From: JBJFGR01 sp051892875
Lineage (GTDB): Bacteria > Pseudomonadota > Gammaproteobacteria > Enterobacterales > Succinivibrionaceae
Direction: 5' to 3'
DNA length: 58,829 nucleotides
NCBI GenBank assembly: GCA_051892875.1
Contig: JBJFGR010000054.1
Span: 1 to 58,829, forward strand
Shown here: positions 35,862 through 45,066 of the stretch, piece after piece
Numbering within the stretch: the first letter of the stretch is position 1
Layout of the letters: every line of letters begins with the position of its first letter
The notes under the pieces: model-generated
Told to the model about the DNA's origin: nothing
Seen by the model: only the letters and a program-made list of their open reading frames with translations
Database searches by the model: none
Translations under genes and position numbers: made by a program

Positions 35862-36631
35862 TGTTTAATTTTTTTGAATATTTAGGGAAGTATGTATTAC
35901 ACTTCTTTTCTGCATTGGGTTGTGCCTCCATAATGTTGTTTTATAGTATTGTTGGTAAACCTGTTTTAAAAAATTTTACTGTTTTTAGAACTCAATTATA
36001 TGTTGTAGGTGTTCAATCAATAAGTATAATAGCTGTTTCTGGTTTGTTTATAGGAATGGTTTTAGGTCTTCAGGGGTTTAATGTATTGGTTGATTTTATG
36101 GCTGAAGGTGCTTTAGGACAATTGGTTTCATTATCTATAATTCGTGAATTAGGTCCCGTTGTTTCAGCTCTATTATTTGCAGGTAGAGCAGGTTCTGCTT
36201 TAACTGCAGAAATTGGTTTGATGAGAATAACAGAGCAAATTACATCTTTAGAAATGATGGCTATTGATCCATTTAGAAGAGTTGTAGCACCGAGATTATG
36301 GGCTGGAATAGTATCATTACCTTTGTTAGCTTTTATATTTACTGTAGTTGGTATATATGGGGGAAAAATTGTAGGTGTGGATTGGTTAGGTGTAGATGAT
36401 GGTATTTATTGGAGTGGAATGAAGTCATCTATAGATTTTTGGGAAGATATAATGTCATGTGTCATTAAAAGTTTTGTTTTTGCAGTAGTTGTAACATGGA
36501 TATCACTCTTTAATGGTTTTTATCTGACACCAACATCTGTAGGGATAAGTAAAGCTACAACAAATACAGTTGTAAAATCATCTCTTGCTATTCTTGGGTT
36601 AGATTTTGTATTAACAGCATTGATGTTTTAG
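35861..36631 (+). CDS. mlaE: Phospholipid ABC transporter permease MlaE
   Basis: 256 residues, five or so hydrophobic segments. Typical MlaE stretches: GLFIGMVLGLQGFNVLVDF, SLSIIRELGPVVSALLFAGR, GSALTAEIGLMRITEQI, MAIDPFRRVVAPRLWA. Forms the membrane dimer of the Mla inner-membrane complex. Confidence 0.94.
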   Translation: MFNFFEYLGKYVLHFFSALGCASIMLFYSIVGKPVLKNFTVFRTQLYVVGVQSISIIAVSGLFIGMVLGLQGFNVLVDFMAEGALGQLVSLSIIRELGPVVSALLFAGRAGSALTAEIGLMRITEQITSLEMMAIDPFRRVVAPRLWAGIVSLPLLAFIFTVVGIYGGKIVGVDWLGVDDGIYWSGMKSSIDFWEDIMSCVIKSFVFAVVVTWISLFNGFYLTPTSVGISKATTNTVVKSSLAILGLDFVLTALMF

Positions 36632-36643
36632 AAGGTGTAAATA

Positions 36644-37129
36644 ATGTGGGTAAATAAGGTTAATGTTTTTGTTGGCTTTTTTGTGTTTTTGGGTATTTGT
36701 TGTTTTGTATATTTATCATTAAACATAGCTGGGCTGTCTTTTGATTCTTCTAAGTCAACTTATAAAGTGTATGCGAATTTTGACAATATAGGTTCTTTAA
36801 AAATAAGAGCGCCAATAAAAATAGGCGGTGTGGTAATAGGTAGAGTAACAAATATAAGTTTAGATAATGAAAAATATATTCCGTTAGTAGAGATGGAGAT
36901 TGATTCTCAATATAATAAATTATCTGACTCAAGCAAGGCATCGATTTTGACATCTGGTTTAATTGGTGAACAATACATAGGAATTACTCCAGGTTTTTAT
37001 GATGAAGAAATGGGAAGTGTTTATTTGAAAAATAAGGATAAATTCACTGACACGGTTTCTGCTATTGTTTTAGAAGATTTAATAGGAAAATTTTTGTATA
37101 CAATGCAAGGGTCATCAAAAGAAGACTAA
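36644..37129 (+). CDS. mlaD: Phospholipid transport substrate-binding protein MlaD
   Basis: 161 residues (Escherichia coli about 183). One amino-terminal membrane helix, then an MCE domain: YKVYANFDNIGSLKIRAPIK, IGGVVIGRVTNISLD, LTSGLIGEQYIGITPG. MlaD forms a hexameric periplasmic ring on the complex. The shorter length comes from a short carboxy tail. Confidence 0.93.
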   Translation: MWVNKVNVFVGFFVFLGICCFVYLSLNIAGLSFDSSKSTYKVYANFDNIGSLKIRAPIKIGGVVIGRVTNISLDNEKYIPLVEMEIDSQYNKLSDSSKASILTSGLIGEQYIGITPGFYDEEMGSVYLKNKDKFTDTVSAIVLEDLIGKFLYTMQGSSKED

Positions 37130-37138
37130 GGATATAAT

Positions 37139-37798
37139 ATGAATATTTTTTTTAAGATAAGTTTAGCAATTTTAATAATAGTTGTATGTAATAATCCAAT
37201 CTACGCAAATGCTAATGAAAATAACAGTAATACTACTAGCGTAGTATCAATGGCTGATCCTTATTCGTTGATTCAAACATTAGCTAATAATACATTTAGC
37301 AAAATAAGAGCTCATAAGGCGGATATCAACGATCCAAAAGTTGCAAGAAAGATAATAGAAGAAGAATTATTGCCATATATTGATAATAAATACTCATCAT
37401 ATTTGGTTATTGGTAGTAATTTGAAGAATACAACAGAAGAGCAACGAGCAAAATTTGTTGATGCTTTTACAAAATATATAGTAGCAACATATGCTGATGC
37501 CTTACGTAAATATACGGATCAAATAATAGAAGTTGAAGAAAGTAAGCCTATTACTGAAAAAATTGTTTCTGTAAAGGTTACTATTAAACAAGATGAAAAA
37601 ATGAGTTATGAAGTTTTGTTTAAGATGCGAAAAAATTCAAAAACTGGTGAATGGAAAGCCTTTGATATGGTTGCTGAAGGTATTAGTTTATTAAGTGCTA
37701 AACAGTCAGAAATGAGTGGAATGATTCGAGAAAAAGGTATTGTTTATGTAACCAATATGTTGTTGGAACATGTTGAAAAAACGTTGGTACAAAATTAA
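37139..37798 (+). CDS. mlaC: Phospholipid-binding periplasmic shuttle MlaC
   Basis: 219 residues. Signal peptide with SLAILIIVVCNNPIYANA; the mature part matches MlaC (Tol-Tol_Ttg2 family) with EELLPYIDNKYSSYLVIGSN and TTEEQRAKFVDAFTKYIVAT. Carries phospholipid between the outer-membrane MlaA complex and MlaFEDB. The stop overlaps the mlaB start by one base. Confidence 0.92.
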   Translation: MNIFFKISLAILIIVVCNNPIYANANENNSNTTSVVSMADPYSLIQTLANNTFSKIRAHKADINDPKVARKIIEEELLPYIDNKYSSYLVIGSNLKNTTEEQRAKFVDAFTKYIVATYADALRKYTDQIIEVEESKPITEKIVSVKVTIKQDEKMSYEVLFKMRKNSKTGEWKAFDMVAEGISLLSAKQSEMSGMIREKGIVYVTNMLLEHVEKTLVQN

Positions 37799-38079
37799 TG
37801 AGTGACAAATATATAATTAAAGAAAAGTGTTTAGATTGTAATTTTGTTGAAAAATATTGGCTTGATAAAGAAACTATTTTTCAATATAGAATAGTTGATT
37901 TGTCGAATGTAATAAAGGTTGATTCCTCAGGAATTGCTTTTTTGGTTCATTGGTCAAAAGCAAGAACACAAGATTTGGTTATTTTGAATGCTAATAGTTC
38001 TACAATTTCATTGATAAATTTATTTAAGATAGCTAGTTTGTTTAAATATAAATTGGAAAATAACAATGCAAAAATTTAA
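37798..38079 (+). CDS. mlaB: STAS-domain protein MlaB
   Basis: 93 residues. A STAS fold with the conserved Ser in VIKVDSSGIAFLVHWSKA. Cytoplasmic subunit that binds and activates MlaF. The 3' end overlaps murA by 14 bases. The ibaG (BolA-like) gene usually found between mlaB and murA is absent. Confidence 0.88.
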   Translation: MSDKYIIKEKCLDCNFVEKYWLDKETIFQYRIVDLSNVIKVDSSGIAFLVHWSKARTQDLVILNANSSTISLINLFKIASLFKYKLENNNAKI

Positions 38080-39325
38080 AATAAAAGGAGGAACTCCTTT
38101 AATTGGTAGAGTTCGTATTTCTGGTTCTAAAAATGCGGCATTACCTATAATATTCGCTACAATATTGACTGATGAAGAAATAATATTACATAATGTTCCT
38201 AAGTTAAGAGATGTGGTTACTTCTTTTAAATTATTGGAAATTTTAGGTAAAGAGGTTGTTGAACTAGGAAATGGTTCATACAAAATAGAGGGGTGTGTAC
38301 ATAATCATGTAGCTCCATATGATTTAGTTAAAACAATGAGAGCATCAATTCTTGCATTAGGTCCTTTATCTGCAAAGAATAAAGCAGCTGATGTATCATT
38401 ACCGGGAGGATGTGCTATAGGCGCTAGACCTGTTAACGTGCATATTCACGGGTTAGAGCAAATGGGTGCTGAAATATCAATTGAAAATGGTTATATAAAA
38501 TCCAAGGTAAATGGTAGATTACGTGGTTGCATGTTATGTCTAGATGTTGTATCAGTAACAGGAACGGAAAATCTTATTGCTGCTGCAACCCTAGCAGAAG
38601 GTACCACTGTTATTCAGAATGCAGCATTAGAACCTGAAGTTGTAGATTTAGTTAATTTTTTAAATGTGTTAGGTGCAAAAATTACAGGTCAAGGAACTAA
38701 TAAGATCTCTATAGAAGGTATATCTACTCTGCATGGAGGAGAATACACTATACAACCTGATAGGATTGAAACAGGTACATTTTTGGTTGCTGGAGCTGTA
38801 AGTCATGGTATGGTTACATGTTATAAAACGGACCCTAAAAATTTAGAAGCTGTTATTTCTAAATTGGAAGAAGCTGGGGCATTAATAGATATTGGTTCTG
38901 ATTTTGTAACCATTGATATGAGAGACAGAATATTAAAACCTGTTAATATAACAACAGCACCTTATCCTGGCTTTCCAACAGATATGCAAGCACAATTTAC
39001 ATTATTAAATGCTTTGGCTAATGGTGTTGGAATTGTAACTGAAACCATTTTTGAAAATAGATTTATGCACGTTCCTGAGCTGAATCGAATGGGTGCAAAT
39101 ATAGAATTACAAGGTAATAGCGCTATATGCGGAGCTACTAAAGGTTTATCAGGAGCCCAAGTAATGGCTACGGATTTAAGAGCAAGTGCATCATTAGTTA
39201 TAGCAGGTTTGGTTGCCGATGGTGAAACTATTGTAGATAGAATTTACCATATGGATAGGGGGTATGAAGATATCGAAAAGAAATTCTCTGGTTTAGGTGG
39301 TAATATTGAGAGAATAAGTGGGTAA
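38066..39325 (+). CDS. murA: UDP-N-acetylglucosamine 1-carboxyvinyltransferase
   Basis: First committed step of peptidoglycan synthesis. 419 residues, the usual length. RVRISGSKNAALPI at the start, the active-site loop LPGGCAIGARPVN with Cys at residue 116 (the fosfomycin target is therefore present), YPGFPTDMQAQF and MATDLRASASLVIAG. Translationally coupled to mlaB by overlap. Confidence 0.96.
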   Translation: MQKFKIKGGTPLIGRVRISGSKNAALPIIFATILTDEEIILHNVPKLRDVVTSFKLLEILGKEVVELGNGSYKIEGCVHNHVAPYDLVKTMRASILALGPLSAKNKAADVSLPGGCAIGARPVNVHIHGLEQMGAEISIENGYIKSKVNGRLRGCMLCLDVVSVTGTENLIAAATLAEGTTVIQNAALEPEVVDLVNFLNVLGAKITGQGTNKISIEGISTLHGGEYTIQPDRIETGTFLVAGAVSHGMVTCYKTDPKNLEAVISKLEEAGALIDIGSDFVTIDMRDRILKPVNITTAPYPGFPTDMQAQFTLLNALANGVGIVTETIFENRFMHVPELNRMGANIELQGNSAICGATKGLSGAQVMATDLRASASLVIAGLVADGETIVDRIYHMDRGYEDIEKKFSGLGGNIERISG

Positions 39326-39329
39326 TTGC

Positions 39330-40349
39330 ATGTCTTTTAATTTGTCTTTATATAATACATTTCATGTAGATATTGAAGCTCAAGAAGGGATTGTGCTAAA
39401 AGATCTATCAATGCTTTCACCTATTCTAAAAAAGATAGAAGAAAATTATCCTTTTATTGTTATAGGAGAAGGTTCAGATATTCTTTTTACAGATCATTTT
39501 AAAGGAATAGTAATAATCAATAGATTACTTGGTATAGATGTGTCAGAAGATAAGGATTATTATTATGTAACAGCTTTATCAGGTGAAAATTTTGATGAGC
39601 TTATTAAATATTGTCTAAATAAAAATATTAGAGGTTTAGAAAATTTGGCAAAAATACCAGGGACTGTTGGCGCTGCCCCTGTTCAGAATATTGGTGCATA
39701 TGGAGTATCTTTTTCTGATTTTTGTAGATTTGTTGAAGTGTTAGATTTGAAAAAAAAAATATTAACAAGAATTGATGCATCTTCATGTGAATTTGGTTAT
39801 AGAACTAGTATTTTTAAAAATACCCCTCAGCGATATATTATAACAGCAGTAGGACTGAAATTTTCTAAAAAGTGGAAACCAAATTTAACTTACGATTCTT
39901 TAAAAGACTGTAATTTAAAAACAGCTATAGATGTATATGAAGAAATAGCAAAAATTAGGTCAAAAAAATTACCTGATCCTAAAGTATTAGGAAATGCTGG
40001 AAGTTTTTTCAAAAATCCAACAATTGCTGAATCGGCATTTTTAGGTTTGCTAAGATTGTATCCTAATATTAAATATTACCCACAAACAGATGGTTTAATA
40101 AAGCTTTCAGCTGCTTGGTTAATAGAAAATGCAGGGTGTAAAGGTTTTCGCTATAAAAATGCAGGTGTTTATGCAAAACATGCATTAATTATAGTAAATC
40201 ATGGATCAGCAACACCGTACGAAATTCTTTATGTTGTTAAACACGTGATCAATTCCGTTATTGAAAAATTTGGAATAATATTAGAGCCTGAAGTAAGAAT
40301 ATTTGGAAGTGATGGAGAGATAAAGATTGACTGCAGTAAAACTATCTAA
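39330..40349 (+). CDS. murB: UDP-N-acetylenolpyruvoylglucosamine reductase
   Basis: FAD enzyme that reduces the MurA product. 339 residues from ATG 39330 (MSFNLSLYNTFHV); a GTG at 39318 would lie inside murA. Type I MurB: GEGSDILFTDHFKG, LAKIPGTVGAAPVQNIGAYG, catalytic Ser in GNAGSFFKNP and Glu in LEPEVRIFG. Overlaps birA by 23 bases, a murB-birA order conserved in gammaproteobacteria. Confidence 0.94.
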   Translation: MSFNLSLYNTFHVDIEAQEGIVLKDLSMLSPILKKIEENYPFIVIGEGSDILFTDHFKGIVIINRLLGIDVSEDKDYYYVTALSGENFDELIKYCLNKNIRGLENLAKIPGTVGAAPVQNIGAYGVSFSDFCRFVEVLDLKKKILTRIDASSCEFGYRTSIFKNTPQRYIITAVGLKFSKKWKPNLTYDSLKDCNLKTAIDVYEEIAKIRSKKLPDPKVLGNAGSFFKNPTIAESAFLGLLRLYPNIKYYPQTDGLIKLSAAWLIENAGCKGFRYKNAGVYAKHALIIVNHGSATPYEILYVVKHVINSVIEKFGIILEPEVRIFGSDGEIKIDCSKTI

Positions 40350-41283
40350 CTTGGAAGAACGATTGTTGTTATTGATGTCTGATGGTTGTTTTTATTCTTC
40401 TCAGGGTTTGGCAATTGCATTATACATTGATGAATTTGCAGTTGATATTATTATAAAAAAGTTAATTGGTATAGGGATTAGGATAAGTTTTAGAGAATCT
40501 ATAGGCTATAAATTAGATTACGTTCCTCAGAGATTACATAAAATTTCAGAATATAATAAAAATATAATTTATTTTGATAGTATTGAATCAACAAATGATT
40601 TTGCACTTAATAATGAATTTATTGAAGGAACTATTATTTATTCAGAAACTCAAACAAAAGGTAGGGGGAGACAATTAAAAAAGTATGTGTGTCAATATGG
40701 TACGCAGTTAATATTTTCATATATAACGTATTTTTCTGAATATACTCAATTATCAGGATTAAGTTTGGTTATAGGACTAGCAATTTGTGAATTTTTTCAA
40801 TCTAAAAATATTTCTTGTGTTAAAGTTAAATGGCCAAATGATGTATATATCAATAACAAAAAGGTTTGCGGAGTATTAGTTGAGTCAAAATTTGTATGTG
40901 GAAAAATTTATACAGTTATTGGTATAGGTATAAATTATTCTAAAGAGTTTATGAACTATTGTCCTAAAGAAATTAGATCTATTGTTACTTCAATAGAGCT
41001 AGAATGTGAACATATAGATGATAAGGAATCATTATTTATAAATTTAGTTAATAAAATATCCTCAACATTAAATGAATTTAAGAAAAATAAGTTCAATAAT
41101 TTACTAAAAATCTACAATGAAAATATGCTTTATCAAGGTCAAGAAGTTGTTCTATTTAAAGATGGTGAGGAGCATAGAGGTCTTTGTATTGGAATAACTA
41201 GCGACGGAGAGTTGTTACTCCAAAGTGCAAAAGGTACATTCGAAACCTTTGTGGCTGGTGACTTGCACCTCAGAGTAAATTGA
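40327..41283 (+). CDS. birA: Biotin-protein ligase and biotin operon repressor BirA
   Basis: 318 residues (Escherichia coli 321). An amino-terminal winged helix (LLLLMSDGCFYSSQGLAIAL, residues about 10-60) makes it the bifunctional type. Ligase motifs: SIESTNDFALN, ETQTKGRGRQLKKY (biotinyl-AMP loop), VKWPNDVYINNKKVCGVLVE and VIGIGINY. Start codon is TTG inside murB with GGAG upstream. It converges on coaA with only three bases between stops. Confidence 0.92.
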   Translation: MTAVKLSNLEERLLLLMSDGCFYSSQGLAIALYIDEFAVDIIIKKLIGIGIRISFRESIGYKLDYVPQRLHKISEYNKNIIYFDSIESTNDFALNNEFIEGTIIYSETQTKGRGRQLKKYVCQYGTQLIFSYITYFSEYTQLSGLSLVIGLAICEFFQSKNISCVKVKWPNDVYINNKKVCGVLVESKFVCGKIYTVIGIGINYSKEFMNYCPKEIRSIVTSIELECEHIDDKESLFINLVNKISSTLNEFKKNKFNNLLKIYNENMLYQGQEVVLFKDGEEHRGLCIGITSDGELLLQSAKGTFETFVAGDLHLRVN

Positions 41284-41286
41284 TAA

Positions 41287-42225
41287 TTATTTTTTAATTC
41301 TAATATTGCTAATTTTGTGTTCAGCATCCTTTGAAATTATTATATCAGCTTTATATTTAGTAGGTATAATGTATTTAATTAAATTTTTGTAATTGATGTT
41401 ATCCCACGTGTTTGATGCTATTTGGGAAGCTTTTGTTTTATCCATTTTTGTATACATATAAAAAGCACAATTTGGATTAGTTTTTGCTTCTTCTCTTAAT
41501 CTTAAAAACCTTTCGAGGAACCATTCTTTTAATAAGATAGGAGGTGCGTCAATGTATATTGAGTAATCAATAAAATCACTTATTGATAAAATAGGGTTAT
41601 CTACAGAGTACAAAGAAATATTTTGTAAAACATTTACGCCTTCTAAAATTAAAATATCTGGTTGCTCAATTGTTTGATATTTATCCTTAACAATATTATA
41701 AAGGAGATGAGAATAAATGGGGATGTCTAACTTTTCTTTGCCACTTTTAAATTTTGAAATAAAATCTAAAATCTTTTTTATATCATAAGAAACAGGAAAT
41801 CCTTTTTTATTCATTATATTTTTATTAGTTAGGACTTCGTTAGAATATAAAAAACTGTCTGTAGTAACTATATCTACTTTAAGACCTCCATTCCAATGTT
41901 TTAGTAATTCTTTTATAAAAATAGCACTAGTTGTTTTACCTACTGAAACAGAACCTGCTAAACCAATAATAAATGGAACATGCTGAGGGTGTTGATATAT
42001 TTGTTCAGAAATATAAGCTAATTCTTGCTTCTTGTTTTTGAATTGGTTATATAAAACTCTAGATAACGGAATATAAAGTTTTGTTGCCTCTTCTATACCA
42101 ATAAAAGGGAAATCTTTACAAAGTTTTTTTAGTGTATCTGATTCATTATTTGTAATATGTGCGTTTTTTAATAATGCTTCCCATTCATTTTTATTAAGTG
42201 AAATAAAATTTGAAAATTCATGCAT
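41287..42225 (-). CDS. coaA: Type I pantothenate kinase
   Basis: First step of coenzyme A synthesis. 312 residues (family 316). P-loop GSVSVGKTT at residues 91-99 after VPFIIGLA; VTTDSFLYSNEVL; KKGFPVSYDIKKILDF; YSHLLYNIV; LILEGVNVLQ; and FIDYSIYIDAP, all as in bacterial CoaA. It is followed upstream by the divergent tRNA-Tyr/tRNA-Gly/tuf unit, as in Escherichia coli (coaA next to thrU-tyrU-glyT-thrT-tufB). Confidence 0.94.
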   Translation of the reverse strand: MHEFSNFISLNKNEWEALLKNAHITNNESDTLKKLCKDFPFIGIEEATKLYIPLSRVLYNQFKNKKQELAYISEQIYQHPQHVPFIIGLAGSVSVGKTTSAIFIKELLKHWNGGLKVDIVTTDSFLYSNEVLTNKNIMNKKGFPVSYDIKKILDFISKFKSGKEKLDIPIYSHLLYNIVKDKYQTIEQPDILILEGVNVLQNISLYSVDNPILSISDFIDYSIYIDAPPILLKEWFLERFLRLREEAKTNPNCAFYMYTKMDKTKASQIASNTWDNINYKNLIKYIIPTKYKADIIISKDAEHKISNIRIKK

Positions 42226-42304
42226 AATACATCTCCTTAAAGTGCTATATTACTAAGAGTATACTCAAAGGATAAATAAATTTCAAAAAATATTAAAAAT
42301 ATTG

Positions 42305-42333
42305 TTGCATTGTGCTAAAAAATACTGTAATAT
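42305..42333 (+). promoter_or_regulatory. Promoter of the tRNA-Tyr/tRNA-Gly/tuf operon
   Basis: TTGCAT at 42305-42310, 17-base spacer, TAATAT at 42328-42333, about 50 bases before the first tRNA. Confidence 0.65.
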
Positions 42334-42382
42334 CTCACACCATCAAGTCACAAACAGTTTTTTGTGAGTTTTGAGTACTAAT

Positions 42383-42467
<85 letters not shown>

Positions 42468-42492
42468 TTTAGTTCTCATTTAAAAATCTACG

Positions 42493-42567
42493 GCAGGCAT
42501 CGTATAATGGTTCTTACCCAAGCCTTCCAAGCTTGTGATGCGGGTTCGATTCCCGCTGCCTGCTCCA
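42493..42567 (+). tRNA. glyT: tRNA-Gly (anticodon TCC)
   Basis: Acceptor GCAGGCA pairs with TGCCTGC, followed by TCCA; 75 bases with encoded CCA. Anticodon loop CTTCCAA gives TCC, and GGTTCGATTCC is the T arm. It follows tRNA-Tyr by 25 bases. The tRNA-Thr genes flanking this pair in Escherichia coli (thrU, thrT) are not present. Confidence 0.95.
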
Positions 42568-42639
42568 TTGAGCTATGCTCATTAAGGTCATAACTACTGT
42601 AGTATTTTACAGTAATCTATTAATTTTAGAGGATTTCGT

Positions 42640-43824
42640 ATGTCAAAGGAAAAGTTTGAACGTACAAAAACACACGTAAACGTTGGTACAATCGGTCATG
42701 TTGACCATGGTAAGACTACATTAACAGCTGCAATCACTACAGTATTATCAAAGAAATTTGGTGGTGAAGCACGTGCATTTGATCAGATTGATAATGCGCC
42801 AGAAGAAAAAGCACGTGGTATAACAATTAATACATCACATGTTGAATATGATACAGAAAAACGTCACTATGCACATGTAGACTGTCCAGGACACGCAGAC
42901 TATGTAAAGAACATGATTACAGGTGCTGCACAGATGGATGGAGCTATATTAGTAGTAGCTGCAACAGATGGTCCAATGCCACAAACACGTGAACACATCT
43001 TATTAGCAAGACAGGTAGGTGTACCATATATCATAGTATTCTTAAACAAGTGTGATATGGTAGACGACGAAGAATTGTTAGACTTAGTGGAAATGGAAGT
43101 TCGTGAATTATTATCAGAATACGATTTCCCTGGTGATGATACACCGATTATTCGTGGTTCAGCACTTGGTGCATTAAATGGTGAAGCTAAGTGGGAAGAA
43201 AAGGTATTAGAATTAGCTGCAACATTAGATAGCTACATACCAGATCCTGTACGTGATATTGATCACCCATTCTTATTACCAATTGAAGACGTATTTTCAA
43301 TTTCAGGACGTGGTACAGTAGTAACAGGTCGTGTAGAACGTGGTATCATCAAGGTTGGTGAAGAAATTGAAATAGTTGGTATAAAGCCAACAGTAAAGAC
43401 AACTTGTACAGGTGTAGAAATGTTCCGCAAGTTGTTAGATGAAGGCCGTGCTGGTGAAAACATAGGTGTGTTATTGCGTGGTACAAAGCGTGATGAAGTG
43501 GAACGTGGTCAGGTAATAGCAAAGCCAGGTTCAATTACACCACATACTAAGTTTGAATCAGAAGTGTACGTATTGACAAAGGAAGAAGGTGGTCGTCATA
43601 CACCATTTGTTAAGGGTTATCGTCCACAGTTCTATTTTAGAACAACAGATATCACTGGAACAATTGAATTAGAAGGTGATGCTGAAATGGTAATGCCTGG
43701 TGATAATGTTAAGATGATAGTAACATTAATTCATCCAGTAGCAATGGAACAAGGCTTACGTTTTGCTATCCGTGAAGGTGGTCGTACAGTAGGTGCTGGT
43801 GTTGTTGCTAAGGTTATTGAATAA
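42640..43824 (+). CDS. tuf: Elongation factor Tu, first copy
   Basis: GTPase that delivers aminoacyl-tRNA. 394 residues. G1 GHVDHGKTT, RGITINTSHVEYDT, DCPGHADYVKNM (G3), NKCDMVD (G4), then domains 2 and 3. The ATG is preceded by AGAGGA. The nucleotide sequence appears identical to the second copy at 51962, apart from the first base of the start codon (ATG here, GTG there). In position it is tufB: after tRNA-Tyr and tRNA-Gly and before secE. Confidence 0.98.
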   Translation: MSKEKFERTKTHVNVGTIGHVDHGKTTLTAAITTVLSKKFGGEARAFDQIDNAPEEKARGITINTSHVEYDTEKRHYAHVDCPGHADYVKNMITGAAQMDGAILVVAATDGPMPQTREHILLARQVGVPYIIVFLNKCDMVDDEELLDLVEMEVRELLSEYDFPGDDTPIIRGSALGALNGEAKWEEKVLELAATLDSYIPDPVRDIDHPFLLPIEDVFSISGRGTVVTGRVERGIIKVGEEIEIVGIKPTVKTTCTGVEMFRKLLDEGRAGENIGVLLRGTKRDEVERGQVIAKPGSITPHTKFESEVYVLTKEEGGRHTPFVKGYRPQFYFRTTDITGTIELEGDAEMVMPGDNVKMIVTLIHPVAMEQGLRFAIREGGRTVGAGVVAKVIE

Positions 43825-43841
43825 TAACACATAAGTTATAA

Positions 43842-43868
43842 TAACCCCCCTTTTTGCGGGGGTTTTTT
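43842..43868 (+). terminator. Intrinsic terminator after the first tuf
   Basis: AACCCCC pairs with GGGGGTT around a short T-rich loop, followed by six T. It separates the tRNA-tuf unit from secE-nusG. Confidence 0.9.
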
Positions 43869-43913
43869 ATATCAGATTTTATAAAAAGATATTAGTTGAT
43901 AAAGGTAAAGTTA

Positions 43914-44378
43914 ATGGCTAATCAACAAAACATTACAAATCAAAAAAGAGTCGAAAATACGGCTAAGGATGTAACAGATTTAAATAAGAATGAAGTTGTA
44001 AGCAATGGTAAAAATATATTTCTTTGGGCGGTTGTTTTTGTTATTTTAACATCTGCAATTATTGGAAATTATTATGTTACAGATAGCTATCGTGAATTTT
44101 TTCAATCTAATTCATTGTATTCTGTTATAAAAGGGTTGATTGTATTCTGCTTTATTGCTATTGCGATTTTTGTTGCAGCTTTTACAAATTCCGGTCGAAG
44201 AGTGGTTAATTTTTCAAAAGAATCTTACATAGAAATAAGACGTGTAGTATGGCCTACAAAGCAAGAAGCAAGACAGACAACGATTATTGTTGGTGTTGTT
44301 GCTACTGTAGTTGCGATAATGTTATGGATTTTTGATCTTATATTTATGTCTGTTTTAACTTTTATTGATTCTATCTAA
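43914..44378 (+). CDS. secE: Preprotein translocase subunit SecE
   Basis: 154 residues from ATG 43914 (MANQQNITNQKR), with AAAGGT upstream. Three hydrophobic helices (about residues 37-60, 72-96 and 122-150), as in the three-helix SecE of enterobacteria. The conserved SecE core is FSKESYIEIRRVVWPTKQEA before the last helix. Part of the SecYEG channel. It is cotranscribed with nusG. Confidence 0.93.
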   Translation: MANQQNITNQKRVENTAKDVTDLNKNEVVSNGKNIFLWAVVFVILTSAIIGNYYVTDSYREFFQSNSLYSVIKGLIVFCFIAIAIFVAAFTNSGRRVVNFSKESYIEIRRVVWPTKQEARQTTIIVGVVATVVAIMLWIFDLIFMSVLTFIDSI

Positions 44379-44394
44379 TATGTAGGGTGGATTT

Positions 44395-44952
44395 ATGACA
44401 GAATCTGTAAATAAAATGAAAAAAAGATGGTATGTTGTGCAAGCTTTTTCAGGTTTTGAACAAAGAGTTGCAGATAATCTAAAGATTCAAATAGAATTAG
44501 AAGGAATGCAAGATTATTTTGGGGAAGTTTTAGTTCCAAAAGAAAAAGTAAAAGAAAGTCGTGAAGGTAAAATTGTAACTTCAGAAAGAAAATTTTTCCC
44601 TGGATATGTTTTAGTTCATATGGTTATGACCGAAAAGTCTTGGTTGCTTGTTAGACATACGGATAAAGTTCTTGGATTTGTAGGTGGGACATTAAATCAT
44701 CCAATTCCTATTTCTGAAAAAGAAGCAGAATTAATTTTAAGCAGACTTAAAGAAACTGAAAATACACCTACTCAGAAAACAAAATTTGAAGTTGGTGAAA
44801 TTATCAGAGCTAAGGATGGGGCTTTTAAAGATTTTACAGGAACTGTGGAATCAGTCGATTATGAAAAGAGTAAAGTAACTGTGTCTATCGCAATATTTGG
44901 TAGAGCAACACCTGTAGAGCTTGATTTTTCACAAGTTGAAAAAGAATCTTAA
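44395..44952 (+). CDS. nusG: Transcription termination/antitermination protein NusG
   Basis: 185 residues. NGN domain (KKRWYVVQAFSGFEQRVADN, SERKFFPGYVLVHMVM) and a carboxy-terminal KOW motif (GEIIRAKDGAFKDFTGTVES). Binds RNA polymerase and Rho or S10. GGGTGG lies before the ATG. The rpoB/rpoC genes whose products it binds are not in this cluster. Confidence 0.95.
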   Translation: MTESVNKMKKRWYVVQAFSGFEQRVADNLKIQIELEGMQDYFGEVLVPKEKVKESREGKIVTSERKFFPGYVLVHMVMTEKSWLLVRHTDKVLGFVGGTLNHPIPISEKEAELILSRLKETENTPTQKTKFEVGEIIRAKDGAFKDFTGTVESVDYEKSKVTVSIAIFGRATPVELDFSQVEKES

Positions 44953-44957
44953 AAATG

Positions 44958-44985
44958 TTGACATATTAAGATATTCGAGTATAAT
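44958..44985 (+). promoter_or_regulatory. Strong promoter before rplK
   Basis: TTGACA at 44958-44963, 16-base spacer, and TATAAT at 44980-44985: both hexamers are consensus. It begins right after nusG and gives rplKAJL its own start, as in Escherichia coli. Confidence 0.75.
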
Positions 44986-45026
44986 TTCACGGATTGTGTT
45001 TTTGCGCAAGTTTATTTGTTTTAAGT

Positions 45027-45054
45027 TGGGAAGTATTTTAAATACGTAGACCCA
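45027..45054 (+). promoter_or_regulatory. Stem-loop in the rplK leader, possible L1 binding site
   Basis: TGGG (45027-45030) can pair with CCCA (45051-45054) and GTATT with AATAC inside, leaving an asymmetric internal loop (AA against GTAGA). L1 represses its own operon through a leader structure in other bacteria; this hairpin just before the rplK ribosome-binding site is a candidate. No comparative support could be made here. Confidence 0.3.
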
Positions 45055-45066
45055 TAAGGATTAAAA

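Noticed and set aside
43263..43534. Open frames antisense to tuf (also at 52585-52856)
   Set aside because: They mirror the codon pattern of the real gene, appear twice only because tuf is duplicated, and have no start signals.
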